Shown here: one piece after another, positions 26,101 through 33,344 of the stretch
Position numbering within the stretch: position 1 is the first letter of the stretch
Layout of the letters: each line of letters opens with the position of its first letter
From: RGIG7300 sp045133915
GTDB lineage: Bacteria > Bacillota > Clostridia > Oscillospirales > CAG-272
DNA length: 34,985 nucleotides
Direction of reading: 5' to 3'
NCBI GenBank assembly: GCA_045133915.1
Contig: JBGUUX010000022.1
Location: forward strand, 1-34,985
Position numbers and translations under genes: made by a program
The notes under the pieces: model-generated
The model's input: only the letters and a program-made list of their open reading frames with translations
Database searches by the model: none
What the model was told of the DNA's origin: nothing

Positions 26101-26361
26101 CAGGCACTTGCTAACCGTCTCGGCACAACAATCGAAGCTATCAGCGAGGACGAGGACGACCAGTCTAACGCAGGTCTTATCACCTCTACACTCACTGCAG
26201 AGGAGCTTGAAGCTGAGAACGCAGTTAAGTACGTAATAAACGATGGCACCGTAGTTCGTGTAACCTACGAGGACGGTACCGTATTCATACTCAACTACAA
26301 CAGATTTGCTGTAAGCGTTGACGGTCAGACTATCGACGCTGTAAGCTACGTAAAAATGTAA
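23176..26361 (+). CDS. Secreted DUF5696-like protein with TIM-barrel-like region
   Basis: This 1061-residue protein begins with a signal peptide (MNIRSIGKKFLSLLLCVMML, cleavage likely after VVMA). An acidic Glu/Ala-rich linker (~32-85) precedes a sandwich region with YALYCDEYTGEVAVKNLTTG. The middle is rich in YTGYTFIPDGSGALFDFQ, and residues ~600-900 resemble a glycosidase barrel (GVNNINFRLAGFANGGM, KGITLYPEFDFSY, SVMVDEGNAYTWKYADTILN). An Ala/Lys/Glu coiled coil (~955-985) and a C-terminal strand-rich tail (FILNYNRFAVSV) follow. These features fit DUF5696, found beside sugar ABC genes in Clostridia and Bacilli. A divergent glycoside hydrolase is suggested by the barrel, but I cannot point to proven catalytic residues. 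GGAGG precedes the ATG. Confidence 0.8.
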   Translation: MNIRSIGKKFLSLLLCVMMLLSTMATVVMAEPEDTAEVPADAVTDTAEGEVTDGAAAEGEAADDTAAEGEEGEEGEEAEEEGFNYLAAGSVFGTADEKLNSMVKKTEAFGYALYCDEYTGEVAVKNLTTGQTLFTNPYDLAGSPSSEDVKRQLMSQLEIRYSDSTGTKTSMFSYTEACEKNQIKVKNLKNGLRVEYSLGDEEVRFLVPMQIEKSRYEELIKTHIDNSDLSNRIKNKFSTEGYYVLKDPFDTSLSIREVREMQEDFPVTEEMAIYVFDTEASTREIQEMETYIKSYCPEYTFATLEEDHQLTRYTSTQKAPPLFKMALEYYLDEDGLQIRLPANGIRFDEDEYQLVYVRILPYFGAGSSDYTGYTFIPDGSGALFDFQQLKTEGGTITGKVYGLDYAYHEITTVKSETMRLPVYGVVENYVGQSATFKTEVIPETTDEETGEVIPEHEVSVVDQYTPLTEDRGYFAIIEEGDALASITTSHGGNLHRYNSVYTEFYPRPSDSYNLSDSISVGDDKVWTIVSNRKYTGSYRIRIVMLTDDAKAESLGMTKDQYYPVSYVGMAKAYQDYLIKQEILKPITEAEKDIPLYIESFGAVDKDSSFLSFPTVVTEALTTFDNLKTMYEELSAKGVNNINFRLAGFANGGMSDPSVPTGAQFEKAVGGNEGYAEFVKYAEEKGITLYPEFDFSYSAKDESFDGYKTSKDAVKTIDNRYTQKRQYFASLQQTIVTGLICVSPASFDKFYTGITEDMNELGKSGISFSTLGSDLNSDFDKKDSYNREDSKQLVAQLLEKAAGEYSSVMVDEGNAYTWKYADTILNVALDSSNYTKASRSVPFIGMVLHGCVNFAGSPTNMASDMDFETLKMIENGSLPYFTLSYDNTPLLKEDDKLSKYYSVAYDIWFDDLVETYGDLNEILGSLQTKKIVNHEFIAANRIPEDSEIAADVAAVEEAKAAEAKAAADLAAKLAKAQALANRLGTTIEAISEDEDDQSNAGLITSTLTAEELEAENAVKYVINDGTVVRVTYEDGTVFILNYNRFAVSVDGQTIDAVSYVKM

Positions 26362-26379
26362 GAAGGGAGGAATTGAATA

Positions 26380-27378
26380 ATGGCTAAAAATCAGGTTACT
26401 ATGCTTCCTCCCGGTAATAAACCGGCTCCCGGTATGCCTAAGAAGCATCGTGTAAGCGGTGCTTCCCTGGATGCCAGAAAAGCAAGAAGCGGTTGGCTCT
26501 TCCTTGCCCCCTTCATTATCGGTCTGTTCTTCATCTACGCCCCCGTTGTTATCGATTCCATCAAGTTCAGCTTTGGACAGGTAAAGACCCTTCAGGGCGG
26601 CGGCTTCCGTCTTATCCCTGTAGGTTGGGCAAACTACAATGAGGCTCTGTTTGTCGACCCCGACTTTACAAGAGAGCTGATAACAGGTATCAAGGACCTT
26701 CTCTTTGACGTACCTGCTATCGTAATCTTCTCTCTGTTTATGGCAGTGCTTCTTAACCAGAAGATGCTTGGACGTGCAGTGTTCCGTGCAATCTTCTTCA
26801 TTCCCGTTATCCTTTGTACAGGTCTTATCGACAAGATCGACGCATCCAACTCCTTAAGTGAGTACATGCAGAATACCACCTCGTCGATAGACACAGGTTC
26901 GGGAACCGATACCGTTAACGCTATCGTTAACGCAACCGATATTCAGTGGATGTTCAGCTCCATGAAGGTCGGTACAGAGCTCGTAACATATGTTGTTAAC
27001 ATTATGAACAACATCTACGACATCATCAACCGTTCAGGTGTACAGATGCTTATATTCCTTGCAGGTCTCCAGTCGGTATCTCCCGCGATCTACGAATCCT
27101 GTGATATCGACGGTGCTTCCGCTTGGGAAACCTTCTGGAAGGTTACCATTCCTATGGTCAGCCCTATGATTTTGGTTAACGCGATCTACACCGTAATCGA
27201 CGCGCTGACCTCCGCCGACAACTCGGTAATGTCCTTCATTTCGGGTGTATACAACGGCGCAGGCGGTCAGGAGCTTTCCTCTGCCATGTCCTGGATGTAC
27301 TTCCTCATAGTACTTGCCCTTATCGGTGTAGTGGCAGCAGTACTCTCAGCGTTCATATTCTATCAGAGAAGAGATTAA
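26380..27378 (+). CDS. Sugar ABC transporter permease, MalF type (pair 2), with long loop
   Basis: This 332-residue permease has a polar N-terminus, a first helix at SGWLFLAPFIIGLFFIYAPV, and the EAA loop ESCDIDGASAWETFWKVTIP. It differs from the pair 1 permease by an inserted hydrophilic, Ser/Thr/Asn-rich segment near residues 148-205 (SEYMQNTTSSIDTGSGTDTV), which by position should be extracytoplasmic. GGAGG precedes the ATG. It starts 18 nt after the DUF5696-like gene and is followed 12 nt later by its partner. No second binding protein is linked, so it either shares the giant SBP or handles another ligand. Confidence 0.93.
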   Translation: MAKNQVTMLPPGNKPAPGMPKKHRVSGASLDARKARSGWLFLAPFIIGLFFIYAPVVIDSIKFSFGQVKTLQGGGFRLIPVGWANYNEALFVDPDFTRELITGIKDLLFDVPAIVIFSLFMAVLLNQKMLGRAVFRAIFFIPVILCTGLIDKIDASNSLSEYMQNTTSSIDTGSGTDTVNAIVNATDIQWMFSSMKVGTELVTYVVNIMNNIYDIINRSGVQMLIFLAGLQSVSPAIYESCDIDGASAWETFWKVTIPMVSPMILVNAIYTVIDALTSADNSVMSFISGVYNGAGGQELSSAMSWMYFLIVLALIGVVAAVLSAFIFYQRRD

Positions 27379-27390
27379 GGAGGGGATATA

Positions 27391-28428
27391 ATGGATAACG
27401 CAAAAAACACACCCAATACCGCTCCTAAGGTTATGAAGGAAACAAAGAACAAAATCAGAGTTGATTTTGAGCGTACCTCTGCTTGGACCAGATTCAAGCT
27501 CAAGTACCTGCGCTCCGGCTATCTTGTAAGCGTTCTCTTTAAGATCGCAAGATTCCTTCTGCTTCTCGGTATTGCGTACGTAATACTTATGCCGTTCTTC
27601 ACAAAGATCTCATCATCTTTTATGAGCGGCGAGGACTTCGTTGACGTAACCGTCAAGCTTATTCCCAAGTATCCTACCCTTGACACCTATAAGGCGATCA
27701 TCAAGGATAACGGATATTTCGCAGCATTGTTTAACACCGTACTGCTGTCTGTAATGTGTGCTGTCATCCAGACCTTTATCTGTGCACTTATAGCTTACGG
27801 CTTTGCTAAGTTTAAGTTCAAGGGTAACAGCCTCCTCTTCGGTATCATCATTCTTACGATGGTCGTACCTCACCAGACACTGCAGTTCTCACTGTTTATG
27901 AGATTCAGATATTTTGATTTCCTCGGACTTCTCAACATCTTCAATCTCATTCCTATGCCTACAGCAAACATGACCAACACCTTCTGGCCGTTGGCTCTCA
28001 TGTCTCTTACAGGCTTAGGCTTCAAGAACGGTCTGTACGTATTTATGCTCCGTCAGTACTTCAAGGGTGTTCCCGATGAGCTTGAAGAATCCGCATACCT
28101 CGACGGTTACGGCCCCTTCGAGACCTTCGTCAAGATCATTCTTCCTCTTTCCGTGCCCATGCTGATAACAGTATTCCTGTTCTCATTCTCATGGCAGTGG
28201 ACTGACAACTTCTATACTACACTGTTCTTCCCCACCGTTACCACCAAGCTGATGCCTAACATCGTTGTACTGCCCAAGTCACTTGATACGACTATCGCAC
28301 CTTCGATGTACGCAGCTGCGGTAAACAACGCTTGCGCAATGCTTATCATTGCTCCCCTGATCATTATATACCTCTTCTGTCAGAGATATATGGTACAGGG
28401 TATCGAGCGTTCCGGTATTACAGGTTAA
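27391..28428 (+). CDS. Sugar ABC transporter permease, MalG type (pair 2)
   Basis: This 345-residue membrane protein has a longer cytoplasmic N-terminus (~45 residues) before the first helix (ARFLLLLGIAYVILMPFFTK) and the EAA motif LEESAYLDGYGPFETFVKII followed by LPLSVP. It completes the second permease heterodimer. AGGAGGGG precedes the ATG. It is the last gene of the operon; a strong terminator follows 45 nt downstream. Sequence divergence between the two pairs (different N-termini and loop lengths) argues against a recent local duplication. Confidence 0.93.
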   Translation: MDNAKNTPNTAPKVMKETKNKIRVDFERTSAWTRFKLKYLRSGYLVSVLFKIARFLLLLGIAYVILMPFFTKISSSFMSGEDFVDVTVKLIPKYPTLDTYKAIIKDNGYFAALFNTVLLSVMCAVIQTFICALIAYGFAKFKFKGNSLLFGIIILTMVVPHQTLQFSLFMRFRYFDFLGLLNIFNLIPMPTANMTNTFWPLALMSLTGLGFKNGLYVFMLRQYFKGVPDELEESAYLDGYGPFETFVKIILPLSVPMLITVFLFSFSWQWTDNFYTTLFFPTVTTKLMPNIVVLPKSLDTTIAPSMYAAAVNNACAMLIIAPLIIIYLFCQRYMVQGIERSGITG

Positions 28429-28472
28429 AGTTTTACCGAGCTCTGTGCTTGGTACTACGAAAAACAGAGAAC

Positions 28473-28500
28473 AAAAGGCTCCTTCGGGAGCCTTTTTCGT
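28473..28500 (+). terminator. Terminator of the glycan-uptake operon
   Basis: A 10-bp stem AAAAGGCTCC/GGAGCCTTTT with a TTCG tetraloop (28473-28496) is followed by a T-rich stretch, 45 nt after the last stop codon. Confidence 0.92.
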
Positions 28501-28563
28501 TTATATGCAGTAAAAAACGTAAAGTAAGTTTAAGTGTATAATTTATACTTCGTTAACACACGT

Positions 28564-28593
28564 TTGTTGTTTGTATAGTAAACTTATTATAAT
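28564..28593 (+). promoter_or_regulatory. Probable promoter of the lipoprotein gene
   Basis: TTGTTG (28564-28569) and consensus TATAAT (28588-28593) are spaced 18 bp apart, 32 bp upstream of the start codon. Confidence 0.55.
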
Positions 28594-28625
28594 GAAGAAT
28601 TGCGCAGAACGGAGAAATATTTTAT

Positions 28626-30641
28626 ATGAAAAAAGTTATACTTGCTGTATTAGCCGTAATATGTATATTAATTTCGGTTGGTTGTGCATCTGATAAGTCA
28701 CTTGATGAATATACTATATATCTTCACCCTGACGCTTCCGCTTGGGAACGTAAGGCGGCGTATGAACTGGAGGACAGGGTCAAAGAAGCTTTTGACTACG
28801 AGCTAAAGATAGTATTAAGCGAGGACAAGCGTACCGAGTGCGAAATATTCATAGGTAAAGAGAGTTTGCCCGAAGAGGTACGCGACCTCTTTGACTACTC
28901 GGCAATGGGTCATAACGGTTTCGCTATACTTACCCACGGGGATGATTATTATATCTCATCCGTTACCGATACTGGGCTTTCCTCAGCTATCGGATATTTT
29001 GTGGAGAACGTTATAAGCGACCTGACTCTTAAAAAGGATTTTTATTATATAACCGAGAGCGAATACGCTTCTCAGGCTGATATGTCAAAGAAGCTGAACG
29101 TTTCTATCGGAAACGATACCGGAACAGACGTTTATAAGGTTCACCAAGAATTGCCGTCAGGCTACCGTTACGGTCCCTCGATGATCGTAAACGAGGACGG
29201 CAGTATCGATATGTGGCTTGCGGGCGGAGGTTCGGGTATAGAGCAGTGGGACTGGATAGTTTATATGCACTCGGCGGACGGCGTAGAATGGAGTGAGGAA
29301 AAGTGCGTTCTTCAGCCCACCCCCGGCGCCCTTGACCATTATTCCTGCTGTGACCCCGGTGTTATATATCTTAACGGATACTATTATCTCGGGTATACCT
29401 CTACGTCAAACGAAAATCAGTGTGAAAACAACCTCTTTGTAGCAAGGAGCAAGAAGCCCGACGGTCCCTTTGAAAAGTGGAACGGTAGCGGCTGGGGCGG
29501 AAACGATCCTAAGCCTATAGTCTATTTTGCAGAGGAAGGTTCACTTTGGGGCGCAGGTGAAGCAAGCTTTGTTGAGCTTGACGGAACTCTCTACATTTAT
29601 TATACTATGAGCGGCATTGAGGGTCATACTACCCGTGTTGCCGTAGCTGATGCAACAGATGAAAACTGGCCTCTTACCATGGAATATAAGGGGATTGCTC
29701 TCGGCGCGGGAACAAACGACGCAATTGACGTAAAGTACGTTGATCAGTACAAAAAGTTTATTGCCGTCGCCTCCGAGGCAAGACTCAGCGAGGACAGTTA
29801 TCTTATGTTCTATGAGTCTAATGACGGACTCACCTTTACCCCGGTTGATGCGGTAAAGGAAAACGTGTATTATTTCTGTCACAACCCGGGTATCTCCGGA
29901 GACAGCAGAGGACATATAACCTCAGGCACCAAGACTTACGTTGCTTACGCTTACGGCAAGGGATGGGGAATATGGAACGCCCGTATTCAGGAGATCGGCA
30001 TAACCATAGGTGAAACGACCGACTTTGACGAGATAAACGGGCTCAATATCCGTAAGCCTATACAGAGGGACGAAAGGGACAAAAATCTTCTTAAGCCGGT
30101 GGGTATCAGCACAGGTAACAAGTGCGTTATGCGTTTTCCTTCAACTCAGACGCGTATAATTCCTACCATAGTTTATTGCGACGTTACTCACAGCACGTGG
30201 AAAAACCTGAACGCCTATAAAAATCAGGTCAAGGTCTACGGCTATGACGAAAGCATCATTAAGCTTGCTGATGCAAGTGTTATTTCCTTTGACGTGGTAG
30301 GCGTGGGCGAGACCATGGTGACCTTTGAATATGACGGTCATATAACGCAGCTTCTTATCGTCATATACGAGCGTGATGGCGCAAGGGATATTCAATCTAT
30401 TGAGCCTATGGCGTATGACACAATAACAGTTGTGGGAGACATCAAGCCTCAGATAAAGATCGTTGCCACCTACGGTGACGGAAGCTGGGAGGTTATAAGA
30501 AGCGGCCTTAGCTATGAATATGACACTTCCGTCCTTGAGATAGACGAAAACGGAATCGTAACTCTCAAAAAGCCGGGAGAACATAAGGTTACAATAAAGC
30601 TTGAGGATAAAACAACAGAGCTTACAATAAAATGCGGATAA
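28626..30641 (+). CDS. GH43-like beta-propeller lipoprotein with N-terminal GH67N/GH20b-like and C-terminal Ig-like domains
   Basis: This 671-residue protein has a lipoprotein signal peptide MKKVILAVLAVICILISVGC with lipid-accepting Cys20. Residues ~28-140 (SAWERKAAYELEDRVKEAFD, ECEIFIGKESLP) resemble the non-catalytic N-terminal domain of GH67/GH20 enzymes. Residues ~175-470 look like a five-bladed propeller of the GH43/GH32 type: RYGPSMIVNEDGSIDMWLAG, CCDPGVIYLNGYYYLGYTS, GEASFVELDGTLYIYYTMSG. The C-terminal ~150 residues are Ig-like, ending IDENGIVTLKKPGEHKVTIK. It is probably a cell-surface glycan-binding protein or glycosidase. It has its own promoter and terminator but sits directly behind the transporter operon, which fits feeding that importer. 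Substrate unknown; catalytic triad not verified. Confidence 0.78.
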   Translation: MKKVILAVLAVICILISVGCASDKSLDEYTIYLHPDASAWERKAAYELEDRVKEAFDYELKIVLSEDKRTECEIFIGKESLPEEVRDLFDYSAMGHNGFAILTHGDDYYISSVTDTGLSSAIGYFVENVISDLTLKKDFYYITESEYASQADMSKKLNVSIGNDTGTDVYKVHQELPSGYRYGPSMIVNEDGSIDMWLAGGGSGIEQWDWIVYMHSADGVEWSEEKCVLQPTPGALDHYSCCDPGVIYLNGYYYLGYTSTSNENQCENNLFVARSKKPDGPFEKWNGSGWGGNDPKPIVYFAEEGSLWGAGEASFVELDGTLYIYYTMSGIEGHTTRVAVADATDENWPLTMEYKGIALGAGTNDAIDVKYVDQYKKFIAVASEARLSEDSYLMFYESNDGLTFTPVDAVKENVYYFCHNPGISGDSRGHITSGTKTYVAYAYGKGWGIWNARIQEIGITIGETTDFDEINGLNIRKPIQRDERDKNLLKPVGISTGNKCVMRFPSTQTRIIPTIVYCDVTHSTWKNLNAYKNQVKVYGYDESIIKLADASVISFDVVGVGETMVTFEYDGHITQLLIVIYERDGARDIQSIEPMAYDTITVVGDIKPQIKIVATYGDGSWEVIRSGLSYEYDTSVLEIDENGIVTLKKPGEHKVTIKLEDKTTELTIKCG

Positions 30642-30666
30642 AAAAGCACCCGAAAGGGTGCTTTTT
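30641..30666. terminator. Bidirectional terminator between convergent genes
   Basis: An 11-bp stem AAAAAGCACCC/GGGTGCTTTTT with a GAAA tetraloop serves the plus-strand lipoprotein gene, whose stop codon it touches, and the minus-strand mnmM gene. Confidence 0.92.
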
Positions 30667-30675
30667 GAATTTATA

Positions 30676-31236
30676 TTATTTCTTTGCCTTACTTTCAATT
30701 ATAAAGAAGAAAGGCGATGTGGGAGAATTAATTATCTTAAACTGAGAGATACACAGCTTGAAGCGGGATATCTGGCTGAGCTTTTCGTGGAGGAGGTTTC
30801 CTTCCACGGTACCCTCGTCGTGTCCGGGATAAACGGCAATAAGGATTATTCCGTCGTCGTCAAGCAGTTCTATCGCCGCATCCACCGCCTTTAAGGTGGA
30901 CTCACGCAGGGTAGTTATTGACTTGTCACCGCCGGGGAGATAGCCGAGGTTAAACATACCCGCCTTGATCTTTGTGGGGATATGCTCAAGAGCATTGGCG
31001 TGGGAGTCCTTTATAAGAGTGTAGTTGTTCGGCGCACCCTCGCTTTCAAGAAGCGCTCTTGTGGAGTCAAGTGCCTGCTGCTGAATGTCAAAGGCATAAA
31101 CGTGTCCCTCGGCGCCTACCATCTGTGTCAGCCAAAGGGTATCGTGTCCGTTACCCATGGTAAAATCGGCTACGGTATCACCGGGCTTGATGTGGGGGGT
31201 CATAAACTGCTTGTGAAGTGTAAGGAGATCTATCAT
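30676..31236 (-). CDS. mnmM: tRNA 5-aminomethyl-2-thiouridine methyltransferase, MnmM (YtqB) family
   Basis: This 186-residue class I SAM-dependent methyltransferase begins MIDLLTLHKQFMTPHIKPGD. The SAM-binding motif is VADFTMGNGHDTLWL (residues 22-36), and NLGYLPGGDKSITTL (from 96) and AVYPGHDEG are hallmarks of the YtqB family. In Bacillus subtilis and Staphylococcus this enzyme, MnmM, completes mnm5s2U at the wobble position of certain tRNAs. Length is normal. The start codon at 31236 has AAAGG 10 nt upstream, overlapping the end of tcdA 7 bp away; the two genes are co-transcribed and both modify tRNA. Confidence 0.92.
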   Translation of the reverse strand: MIDLLTLHKQFMTPHIKPGDTVADFTMGNGHDTLWLTQMVGAEGHVYAFDIQQQALDSTRALLESEGAPNNYTLIKDSHANALEHIPTKIKAGMFNLGYLPGGDKSITTLRESTLKAVDAAIELLDDDGIILIAVYPGHDEGTVEGNLLHEKLSQISRFKLCISQFKIINSPTSPFFFIIESKAKK

Positions 31237-31243
31237 TTTTTTG

Positions 31244-31933
31244 TTACCTTTCTATTATGCTTCTTATTACGTGTCCTGCGATTATAAGTCCCGCCGCAGA
31301 GGGAACAAAGGATATGGATGCGGGAGTCCTTGATCCTACCTTTACGGGAGGCTCGTCGCTGAAAAGAACGGTGAGATGTTTGATTCCTCTCACTCCCAGC
31401 TCACGGCGCATCACCCTTGCAAGGGGACAGGTATGAGTCTTTGAAATATCAGCTATCTTCAGTCTCTCGGGGTCTAATTTGTTGCCTGTTCCCATAGATG
31501 CTATTATAGGGATGTTTTTTTCGGCTGCATATTCGGCAATTAACAGCTTTGATGTTACCGAATCTATGGCGTCAACGATAAAATCGGGACTTGCGCTATC
31601 TATTATTTCTTTAATATTGCTCTCATCCGCAAAGGCCGAAATTTTTTCTACCTTGCAGTCGGGATTAATGTCGGCTATGCGGTCGGCCACAGCTTCGGTC
31701 TTTAACTGACCTATAGTTTTCCGTGTGGCTATGATCTGACGGTTGATGTTAGACTCGTTTACGCTGTCGTTGTCTACTACTATAAGTTTGCCTATACCCG
31801 CTCTTGCCAGAGCTTCAATGGTATATCCGCCTACGCCTCCGCAGCCGAAGACAATGACAGATGCTTTTGTCAGTTTGTCTACCGCTTCCTCGCCGATAAG
31901 GGAATATTCTCTTTCTAACCAAGCGTGTTTCAT
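31244..31933 (-). CDS. tcdA: tRNA threonylcarbamoyladenosine dehydratase TcdA (ThiF/E1-like)
   Basis: This 229-residue protein begins MKHAWLEREYSLIGEEAVDK. The E1-like nucleotide-binding loop is GCGGVGG (30-36), followed by VDNDSVNESNINRQI and DFIVDAIDSVTSK. THTCPLARVMRRELGVRGI and PSAAGLIIAGHVI are typical of TcdA (CsdL/YgdL). TcdA dehydrates t6A37 of ANN-decoding tRNAs to cyclic t6A using ATP. AAGGA lies 8 nt before the ATG, and a promoter lies at 31963-31991. First gene of the tcdA-mnmM unit, divergent from asd. Confidence 0.94.
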   Translation of the reverse strand: MKHAWLEREYSLIGEEAVDKLTKASVIVFGCGGVGGYTIEALARAGIGKLIVVDNDSVNESNINRQIIATRKTIGQLKTEAVADRIADINPDCKVEKISAFADESNIKEIIDSASPDFIVDAIDSVTSKLLIAEYAAEKNIPIIASMGTGNKLDPERLKIADISKTHTCPLARVMRRELGVRGIKHLTVLFSDEPPVKVGSRTPASISFVPSAAGLIIAGHVIRSIIER

Positions 31934-31962
31934 ATTTCCATTCCTTCTGTAATACTTATGTT

Positions 31963-31991
31963 ATTATACAATATACAATAATATTTTTCAA
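31963..31991 (-). promoter_or_regulatory. Promoter of tcdA-mnmM
   Basis: On the minus strand, TTGAAA (31991-31986) and TATAAT (31968-31963) are spaced 17 bp apart, 30 bp upstream of tcdA. Confidence 0.72.
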
Positions 31992-32019
31992 GAGCCAGTT
32001 AATTTTATATATTTTATTA

Positions 32020-32049
32020 TTGACAAATTGTATACAAATTTGATATAAT
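32020..32049 (+). promoter_or_regulatory. Promoter of asd
   Basis: Consensus TTGACA (32020-32025) and TATAAT (32044-32049) are spaced 18 bp apart. The leader is about 35 nt, so no riboswitch is present. Confidence 0.85.
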
Positions 32050-32090
32050 CAATCATTATTACATGAACAATCATTCAGGAGGATATAGAT

Positions 32091-33170
32091 ATGGCAAACA
32101 AGATCAGAGCAGGTATCGTAGGTGCGACCGGTATGGTAGGTCAGCGCTTCATTACTCTTCTTGACAATCACCCCTATTTTGACGTTACAGTTTTAGCTGC
32201 AAGCCCCAGAAGTGCAGGCAAGACCTACACCGAGGCTGTAGGCGAAAGATGGAAGCTTGACATTCCCATGCCCGAGTATGTAAAGGATATGGTTGTTATG
32301 GACGCATCCAAGGTAGAAGAGGTTGCGGCTAACGTAGACTTTATCTTCTGCGCAGTTGATATGAAGAAGGACGAGATCAGAGCTCTTGAGGAGGCTTATG
32401 CCAAGGCAGAGGTTCCTGTTGTTTCCAACAACTCCGCACACCGTCATACTCCCGACGTTCCCATGGTAGTGCCCGAGATCAACGACGAGCACCTTGCTAT
32501 TATCGAAAAGCAGAAGGAAAGACTCGGCACAAAGCGCGGCTTTATCGCAGTTAAGCCTAACTGTTCTATCCAGAGCTACGTTCCCATGCTCTCCGCACTT
32601 AAGGAGTTTAAGCCCACAAGAGTGGTAGTTTCTACATACCAGGCTATCTCCGGCGCAGGCAAGACCTTTGCCGAGTGGCCCGAAATGGTTGATAACATCA
32701 TCCCCTACATCGGCGGCGAGGAAGAGAAGAGCGAAAAGGAACCCCTTAAGATCTGGGGTAAGGTAGAGGGCAACGAGATCGTTGACGCTACGTCTCCTCT
32801 TATCACCTGTCAGTGTATCCGTGTTCCCGTTACCAACGGTCACACCGCTACAGTATTCGTAGATTTCGAGAACAAGCCCACCAAGGAACAGATCCTCAAG
32901 GCATGGGCTGAGTACGAGGGCAAGCCCCAGACACTTAAGCTTCCCCACGCTCCCGAGAAGTTTATCACATACTTTGAAGAGGACAACCGTCCTCAGGCTA
33001 ACACAGACCGCGAGATCTACGGCGGTATGGGCGTTACCTGCGGCAGACTTCGTGAGGATACTATGTTCGACTACAAGTTCGTTGGTCTTTCTCACAACAC
33101 TCTCCGCGGTGCTGCAGGCGGTGCGGTTCTCATTGCAGAGCTTCTCTTTGCTGAGGGCTATCTTAACTAA
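32091..33170 (+). CDS. asd: Aspartate-semialdehyde dehydrogenase
   Basis: This 359-residue protein begins MANKIRAGIVGATGMVGQRF, with the NADP-binding GATGMVGQ loop at 11-18. The catalytic Cys is C158 in VKPNCSIQSY, and the domain contains YQAISGAGKTFAEWPEM, CQCIRVPVTNGHTATVFVDF and a GVTCGRLREDTMFDYKF tail. It reduces aspartyl phosphate to aspartate semialdehyde, the branch point to lysine/diaminopimelate, threonine and methionine. The ~359-residue length and motifs match the archaeal/fungal-like ASADH type rather than the E. coli type. CAGGAGG precedes the ATG. It is monocistronic, with its own promoter and terminator. Confidence 0.95.
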   Translation: MANKIRAGIVGATGMVGQRFITLLDNHPYFDVTVLAASPRSAGKTYTEAVGERWKLDIPMPEYVKDMVVMDASKVEEVAANVDFIFCAVDMKKDEIRALEEAYAKAEVPVVSNNSAHRHTPDVPMVVPEINDEHLAIIEKQKERLGTKRGFIAVKPNCSIQSYVPMLSALKEFKPTRVVVSTYQAISGAGKTFAEWPEMVDNIIPYIGGEEEKSEKEPLKIWGKVEGNEIVDATSPLITCQCIRVPVTNGHTATVFVDFENKPTKEQILKAWAEYEGKPQTLKLPHAPEKFITYFEEDNRPQANTDREIYGGMGVTCGRLREDTMFDYKFVGLSHNTLRGAAGGAVLIAELLFAEGYLN

Positions 33171-33179
33171 AATACAAGT

Positions 33180-33208
33180 ATCACTCTTCTCCGGAAGAGT
33201 GATTTTTG
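33180..33208 (+). terminator. Terminator of asd
   Basis: A 10-bp stem ATCACTCTTC/GAAGAGTGAT (33180-33203) is followed by TTTTGTTG, 10 nt after the stop codon. Confidence 0.88.
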
Positions 33209-33262
33209 TTGTCTTTTGTTGTAATATTGCATAAAGAATGCGATTATTTTTATAAAAAACTA

Positions 33263-33291
33263 TTGAAATTGCCCTAAAGTTATGTTATAAT
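33263..33291 (+). promoter_or_regulatory. Promoter of hpf
   Basis: TTGAAA (33263-33268) and TATAAT (33286-33291) are spaced 17 bp apart, with a leader of about 45 nt. Confidence 0.78.
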
Positions 33292-33344
33292 CAAGATGTA
33301 ATCACAATAGTGGTTGCAAATCCACCAATAAAGGGGCGTTGAAA

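Noticed and set aside
32020..32090. Lysine riboswitch before asd
   Set aside because: The leader from the mapped-looking promoter is only about 35 nt, too short for a lysine riboswitch.
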